Made by a program: the position numbers and the translations under genes
The notes under the pieces: generated by a model
The model's database searches: none
What the model saw: the letters and a program-made list of their open reading frames with translations, nothing else
Told to the model about the DNA's origin: nothing
Assembly (NCBI RefSeq): GCF_000213175.1
Contig: NW_009799179.1
Location: 9,122,480 to 9,186,479, forward strand
Length of the DNA stretch: 64,000 bases
Source of the DNA: Neurospora tetrasperma FGSC 2508
Taxonomy: Eukaryota; Ascomycota; Sordariomycetes; Sordariales; Sordariaceae
Direction: 5' to 3'
Shown here: in pieces, positions 60,738-64,000 of the stretch
Layout: the number at the start of each line of letters is the position of its first letter
How positions within the stretch are numbered: the first letter of the stretch is position 1

Positions 60738-63735
60738 ATGCCTCGCCTCAGCACAGGTCCGCGACGGAGCATGAGCAAGGGCCCTGCTGTGCCATCCCCG
60801 CTCAAATCCCCCGGCCTCAAGTACGTCTTTTCTTTGAATTGCGAATTGCGAACTGAATATCTTGTCGCGTCCCTCTTTTATTCTTCTCCCTTGTAACTGA
60901 CCAAAGATTCCCGTCCCGACTAGAATCCCACTAAACGACGACGCCCAAGAAAAGGAACAACGATCGCGAGGACGCAAAGCCCTCCACGAGGCCCAGATCA
61001 ACCAGCTCAAGCTCGCCGCGACCGCAATCGCAACCCCCGCCCGCAGCGTAACCGACGAAAATGGCACTCCGACCTCCAACGGACCGCGCACCCCACGTCG
61101 CCGCATCTCGGGCAAGGAGAACTTCTCCATCCTCGACGACGATGACAGACCGGTTGTGGGCGGCGCCGTCGTCACCCCCATGAAGCGCGTCCCCATCCTG
61201 GCCAACTTTGAGGAGTGGATGAAGATGGCCACCGACAACAAGATCAATGCCGCCAACTCGTGGAACTTTGCGCTGATCGACTACTTCCATGATATGTCGC
61301 TACTCAAGGAGGGAGACGGTGTCAATTTCCAAAAGGCCAGTTGTACGCTGGATGGGTGTGTCAAGATCTATACCAGCAGAGTCGACAGTGTTGCGACGGA
61401 AACCGGAAAGCTGCTCAGTGGTTTGGCCGATAGCCGCGACAGCAAGAAGAGGGATAGGGGTGAGGGTGAGGACGGCGGCGATGACGATGAGGAGGAGGAC
61501 GAGGTGGACGAGAATGGCAACGTACTAAAGAAGCGTAGAAAGAAGGTTGGTTGCTCGGCTCACTGTTACGGGCGGGTTGGATGATACTGACTATTACAGA
61601 CCCAACGATCCTCCGAAGCCACACTGGCACCCTCCTTCGCTTCCCTACAGCTCAAAAAGTTCGAACTCGAATTCTCGGTAGATCCGCTCTTCAAAAAGGC
61701 ATCAGCAGACTTCGACGAAGGAGGCGCTAAGGGTCTCCTCTTGAACCACCTGATGATCGATTCGCAGGGTCGTATTGTCTTTGACAGCAGCGACGACGCC
61801 ATCGACACTCTCGACTCACGCAACCAGAAAGCCGCCGAGGAAAACGACCAAGATGCCGACCCGGACGCCATGGATATCGATGCGATGGAAATCGACGGCC
61901 AAACCGAAAAGACCCAGACTCGAACCCAACAACAAGAAGAAGAGGAGGAGGACGATGTGGAGATCGACATTGCCAGTCTTGGTGCTAGGTTTTTCCCAGA
62001 TCTCGGACGACTAGACGAGATGGATGTGTGCCCGTCGCTCAAGACTTTTATCCTTGGAGACCCCTCCGGATCCCTCGATATTCCCTTCCTCAGAGCGCCC
62101 GAGGACTGGCGCCAGGAGCAAGATAGAGCCAAAACCCCTGGCCTCGGCAACAAATCCGGCTTCATTATTGATGACGAGAACCCGCTCGGTTTCGATGACG
62201 ATGATGCGCTGGGCGCATTCGACCTGGGAGGAGACGTCGACGTAGCCTTCGGTGAGGGTGGAGAAGCCTGGGCCCGCGAAGCCGCCATCGAGCCACAAAT
62301 GATGCGGGTCTTTGACGCCGGTCTAGACATAGGAGAGGGCGAAGGTGGTGACGATGGTGATGGAGTAGACGGCGACCTCGAAATGATCGACCAAGACAAG
62401 GGCGATTTCGGCATGGTCAACATGACCAACGCCCAAAAGACCGACCGGCTGCACGAGGACATCCTCAGCTACTTCGACCAAGCCCTGCAAAAGAACTGGA
62501 CCAGCGCCGAGCACTGGCGCATTCGCAAGATCAAAGATGTCAACAAGCCCCAGACGGGGGAACCACAACGCCAGCGCAAGGAGAAACAGGCTTTCGAGAT
62601 CGACTTCTTCACCCCCGTGGATCGCACCCTTCACGACGTCCTGCACACCCAAGCCACCACCAACTCGGCCATTTCGCTGCCCAAGAAGGACTGGAAGTCC
62701 AAGTCGCGCAACCTGCTGCCGGACGACAAGCACTTCAGCTCCAAGCAGCTGCTCAACCTCTTCCTCAAGCCCAAGGCCCGTCTCGGCCGCAAGCAGCGCG
62801 CCTTTGGTCGTTCCAATGCCGACAACCAAAACCCAGACCAAGTCCCCGAGGGCGCCATGGACGAGGCCTTTTGGGCCCAACAGAAAGCGCCGCTTAACCA
62901 GGGCCCATCATCGCAAGACGACCATCTCCCGCAAGGTGACTACGACGCCAACTTCTTCCAGGACGACGGTCTGCCGTTTGCCAACGGCGGAGACGACGAT
63001 GATGACGAAGACATGGACGAGGAAGTCTTTGCTGACGCACGGGATCACTTTTCTCCTGGCCCCGGTGGCACGCAAGGGGATGGCGCTGTCGGCAAAGAAG
63101 GCACAGCAGGACTGACGATGGACGTGGGCATGACGGGCGCGTTTAACGGGCTGACGGTTACGAACCCGGCCGATTTGGCGTTTGGCACGATGCTGGTTAC
63201 GCAATCACGAAGAGTCAGGCCCGAGTATGTGCAGTATGCGAGACGGGCCAAGAAGGTGGATGTCAGGAGGCTGAAGGAGGAACTTTGGCGGGGGATGGGG
63301 ATGGAGATATTGGATGGCGTACGTTTTTCTTTTCTTTCCTTTTTCCCTCCCTCTTTTTCTTTTCTTCCTTTCTATTTTTGTTATCCTCATTTTATTCCTA
63401 TCAGTTACTAACGACACGAACAACAGACACCACCAAACCCCGAAGACTCCCTCCTCTCTCCACCACTAACAACCCCATCCGCGCAACCGGGCTCAGTAGA
63501 GCCCACAAAAGACGGCGAACAGGAAAAACCAACGCTCAAGTTCACAGAAGTCATGAACTCGCTGCAAAAAGTCTACCCGAAAACGGCCATGGACGACATT
63601 TCCACCAGTTACTGCTTCATTTGCTTGTTGCATCTTGCCAACGAAAAAGGGTTGGTGATTGAGAAGAGCGACGAGTTGACGGAGCTGTACATAAAGAAGG
63701 ATGCGAATGCTGTTGTTGAGGAGGGTGGTGAGTGA
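60738..63735 (+). CDS. brn1: Condensin complex subunit 2 (CAP-H/Barren kleisin)
   Basis: This is the kleisin subunit that links the SMC2-SMC4 heads and recruits the HEAT subunits for mitotic chromosome condensation. The exons are 60738-60820, 60924-61545, 61600-63318 and 63427-63735, giving 910 aa. The Barren domain starts near residue 115, with NFEEWMKMATDNKINAANSW and IDYFHDMSLLKEGDGVNFQK followed by CTLDGCVKIYTSRVD. An acidic run (DDDEEEDEVDE) precedes intron 2. Exon 3 holds several Asp/Glu-rich stretches and the TPVDRTLHD/SKQLLNLFLKP-like motifs of the family. The C-terminal winged-helix part (FTEVMNSL, DISTSYCFICLLHLANEKGL) fits the SMC-binding end of kleisins. Intron 2 uses a GTTGGT donor. 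The final GGTGAGTGAGTG could look like a donor, but the TGA at 63733-63735 ends the family-typical sequence. Confidence 0.95.
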
Positions 63736-64000
63736 GTGAGTGATACTTGAGTGCTAGATGGATGGCATGGGTTTAGTGTGAGAGTGTGAGAGTGTGAGAG
63801 TGTATATGTGATGTTGATACCCCAGTTTAGCGGGATGGAATTCGGTTGTTCTTGTTGCATGACGAAAACGAAATCGTTGTGAATGAGGATGGGTGGGTGG
63901 ATTGGCAGGTTTCTCTTTCTTTCCTTTTTTCTTTTTTTTCTCTGTCTCGGTGGGTGGGTGGGTGGGTGAGCGTATGATCCAAGGTATAAGGTTATGATAT
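63736..64000. other. 3' flank of the CAP-H gene
   Basis: This is probable 3' UTR with GAGTGT repeats near 63780-63801 and a GGGT run near 63949-63968. No further gene begins before the window ends. Confidence 0.6.

Noticed and set aside
1-64000. tRNA, dispersed 5S rRNA, CRISPR or intact transposon
   Set aside because: I looked for B-box-like GGTTCGANTCC, the conserved 5S start and internal sequences, regular spaced repeats and transposase motifs by eye and found none; a covariance-model scan would be decisive.

Overview
The window is nuclear DNA of a filamentous ascomycete, almost certainly Neurospora (N. crassa or a close relative). The evidence is short introns (about 50-100 nt) with GTRNGT donors and CTRAC/TACTAAC branch sites, dispersed TAGG/CCTA microsatellites, and two signature genes. 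One is a CHK2-type checkpoint kinase model of 702 aa (prd-4). The other is a group III hybrid histidine kinase model of 1298 aa (os-1/nik-1). Residue 493 of the kinase model is Ser (TCG), which as I recall is the residue changed in the prd-4 clock mutant. I cannot separate N. crassa from sister species by eye. There is one assembly gap of 990 N (16717-17706).

Layout. 1-563: 5' part of translation factor eIF2 gamma (-), running off the left edge. 5075-6790: four-TM MARVEL-like membrane protein (+). 8559-10010: uridylate (UMP/CMP) kinase with a mitochondrial-type leader on a separate first exon (+). 10809-12204: eIF3m (-). 13774-16124: prd-4 (+). 19098-23225: os-1 (-), tail to tail with prd-4. 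32791-33321 (+) and 34007-34582 (-): two convergent paralogs of a small protein with an N-terminal six- or seven-Cys module and a Gly-rich tail. 38248-40317: SAM + HMG-box regulator (-). 54297-54839: a third Cys-module protein (-). 55783-59255: CCX/NCLX-type cation/calcium exchanger (-). 60738-63735: condensin non-SMC kleisin subunit CAP-H/Brn1 (+).

The left third is fairly gene dense and holds translation, nucleotide metabolism and signalling genes. The right two thirds hold long gene-poor stretches (23.2-32.8, 34.6-38.2 and 40.3-54.3 kb). These contain homopolymers, polypyrimidine tracts, TAGG repeats and a strikingly frequent dispersed TAGTGTA/TACACTA motif that also forms a tandem array at 30241-30285. 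One coding-like terminal exon (52009-52195) and one possible first exon (49494-49607) lie there without a complete gene model. No transposon, CRISPR, tRNA or rRNA gene was recognised.

The most novel items are the three-member Cys-module family, with an apparent in-frame continuation past the stop of one member, the dispersed TAGTGTA motif, and the two possible isoforms of the uridylate kinase. The genes do not form one pathway. prd-4 (DNA-damage input to the clock) and os-1 (osmosensing and phenylpyrrole/dicarboximide response) are neighbouring signalling kinases, but nothing in the sequence links their functions.
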